NCBI RefSeq assembly: GCF_014349235.1
Contig: NZ_JACSOH010000003.1
Coordinates: 124,001-188,000, forward strand
Source: Cytophaga sp. FL35
GTDB taxonomy: Bacteria; Bacteroidota; Bacteroidia; Flavobacteriales; Flavobacteriaceae
Reading direction: 5' to 3'
DNA length: 64,000 nt
Shown here: positions 63,533 to 64,000 of the stretch, in pieces
How positions within the stretch are numbered: the stretch's first letter is position 1
Layout of the letters: each line of letters starts with the position of its first letter
Notes under the pieces: generated by a model
What the model was told of the DNA's origin: nothing
Database searches by the model: none
Seen by the model: only the letters and a program-made list of their open reading frames with translations
Position numbers and translations under genes: made by a program

Positions 63533-64000
63533 CTAATTGTTCAAAGCCTCGGCACCACCAACAATCTCTAGGATTTCATTGGTAATAGCCGCTTGTCTGG
63601 CCTTATTATAAGTCAATTTCAATTGATCTCTTAGCTCTTTAGCATTATCGGTAGCCTTGTGCATGGCCGTCATCCTTGCTCCGTGCTCACTGGCAAAGGA
63701 ATCCCTTATAGCCTTATACAATTGAGTTTTTAAGGATTTAGGAATCAACTGTTCTACAATCTCTGCTTTTGATGGCTCAAATTTATAGTCTGTACCCATA
63801 GCCTCGCCACCTTCCGCAGGAACAATAGGTAAAAACTGCTCCGTCATTACCAGTTGGGTAGCGGCGTTTTTAAATTTATTGTAAACCAACTCGATACGGT
63901 CGTACTTGCCGGACACAAATAATTCCATCAATGACTCAGCGATTTCGGCAACATTATCAAACGTAAGATCGTCAAAAACCGGACTGTGATTGGCAATTAC
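63533..64000 (-). CDS. atpG: ATP synthase F1 gamma subunit, C-terminal part (cut by window edge)
   Basis: The open frame enters from the right edge and stops at 63533, giving about 155 residues. It contains HSPVFDDLTFDNVAEIAE, the beta-core region VYNKFKNAATQLVMTEQFLP, and the C-terminal helix SEHGARMTAMHKATDNAKEL, then RDQLKLTYNKARQAAITNEI. These are the conserved end of the rotor shaft subunit. An internal TTG/ATG near 63929 is not a start. It is the last gene of its transcript, given the terminator behind it. Confidence 0.95.
   Translation of the reverse strand, partial: VIANHSPVFDDLTFDNVAEIAESLMELFVSGKYDRIELVYNKFKNAATQLVMTEQFLPIVPAEGGEAMGTDYKFEPSKAEIVEQLIPKSLKTQLYKAIRDSFASEHGARMTAMHKATDNAKELRDQLKLTYNKARQAAITNEILEIVGGAEALNN

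Overview
The window is chromosomal DNA of a member of the Bacteroidota, almost certainly a marine-type Flavobacteriaceae. Supporting signs are the type-B succinate dehydrogenase (sdhCAB), the gliding lipoprotein gldH next to a RicT/PSP1 gene and a class A PBP, the sufA-B-C-D/S-E order with DUF2480 and DUF3078 genes behind it, many lipoproteins, AT-rich intergenic DNA, and promoters of the flavobacterial TTTG-N18-20-TAnnTTTG type. A Maribacter/Zobellia-like genus is only a guess. There is no rRNA, tRNA, insertion sequence, prophage or CRISPR array. Two genes are cut by the window edges: a DUF3078 gene at the left and atpG at the right.

Layout. 1-7.8 kb: minus-strand suf iron-sulfur assembly operon with an outer-membrane barrel gene between sufD and sufS. 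8-13.6 kb: a GT90 glycosyltransferase, then a minus-strand operon of four predicted lipoproteins: LVIVD protein, seven-bladed propeller, MbnP and an MbnH/cytochrome-c-peroxidase-like diheme protein. 13.7-19 kb: thiL, brnQ, xth, pepP, a zinc-ribbon-like small gene and a 57-codon membrane protein gene. 19.4-27.3 kb: a secreted BNR/sortilin-like protein, a PfpI protein, an orphan Vsr-like nuclease and sdhCAB. 27.5-34.7 kb: rimK with an aspartoacylase-like gene, DUF2721-ThuA, methionine aminotransferase, GNAT, and 3-oxoacid CoA-transferase genes. 34.7-40 kb: PBP1A, gldH, ricT, trhO. 40.5-46.3 kb: recA, then a lipoprotein / ECF sigma / two-membrane anti-sigma operon and a LysR-YeiH pair. 46.3-56.6 kb: katG, plsC, trpS, an M28 peptidase, a VOC/AraC pair, dprA, a SPOR protein, an acyl-CoA thioesterase and an aldo/keto reductase. 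56.6-64 kb: an envelope cluster (envC, DUF4292, TPR, dut, flippase), an MFS transporter and atpG.

The least ordinary content is in the spaces between genes. Two loci (22.2-22.5 kb and 32.8-33.1 kb) share an identical promoter layout: a 9-bp direct repeat with 12-bp spacing, then 25 bp, then a related 26-bp core. Each reads into a short minus-strand transcript ending at a strong terminator; one is noncoding, the other carries a 33-codon ORF. A separate ECF-like promoter (ACGCAACC-N16-ATCTT) occurs twice on either side of recA: once before the lipoprotein/ECF sigma/anti-sigma operon and once before a gene-free structured RNA upstream of trhO. This suggests an envelope-stress regulon that includes a small RNA. 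A nested-hairpin RNA at 14.8 kb, a possible pseudoknot behind recA and three 7-4-7 palindromes of TetR-operator type are further candidates. All regulatory assignments were read by eye and are inference.
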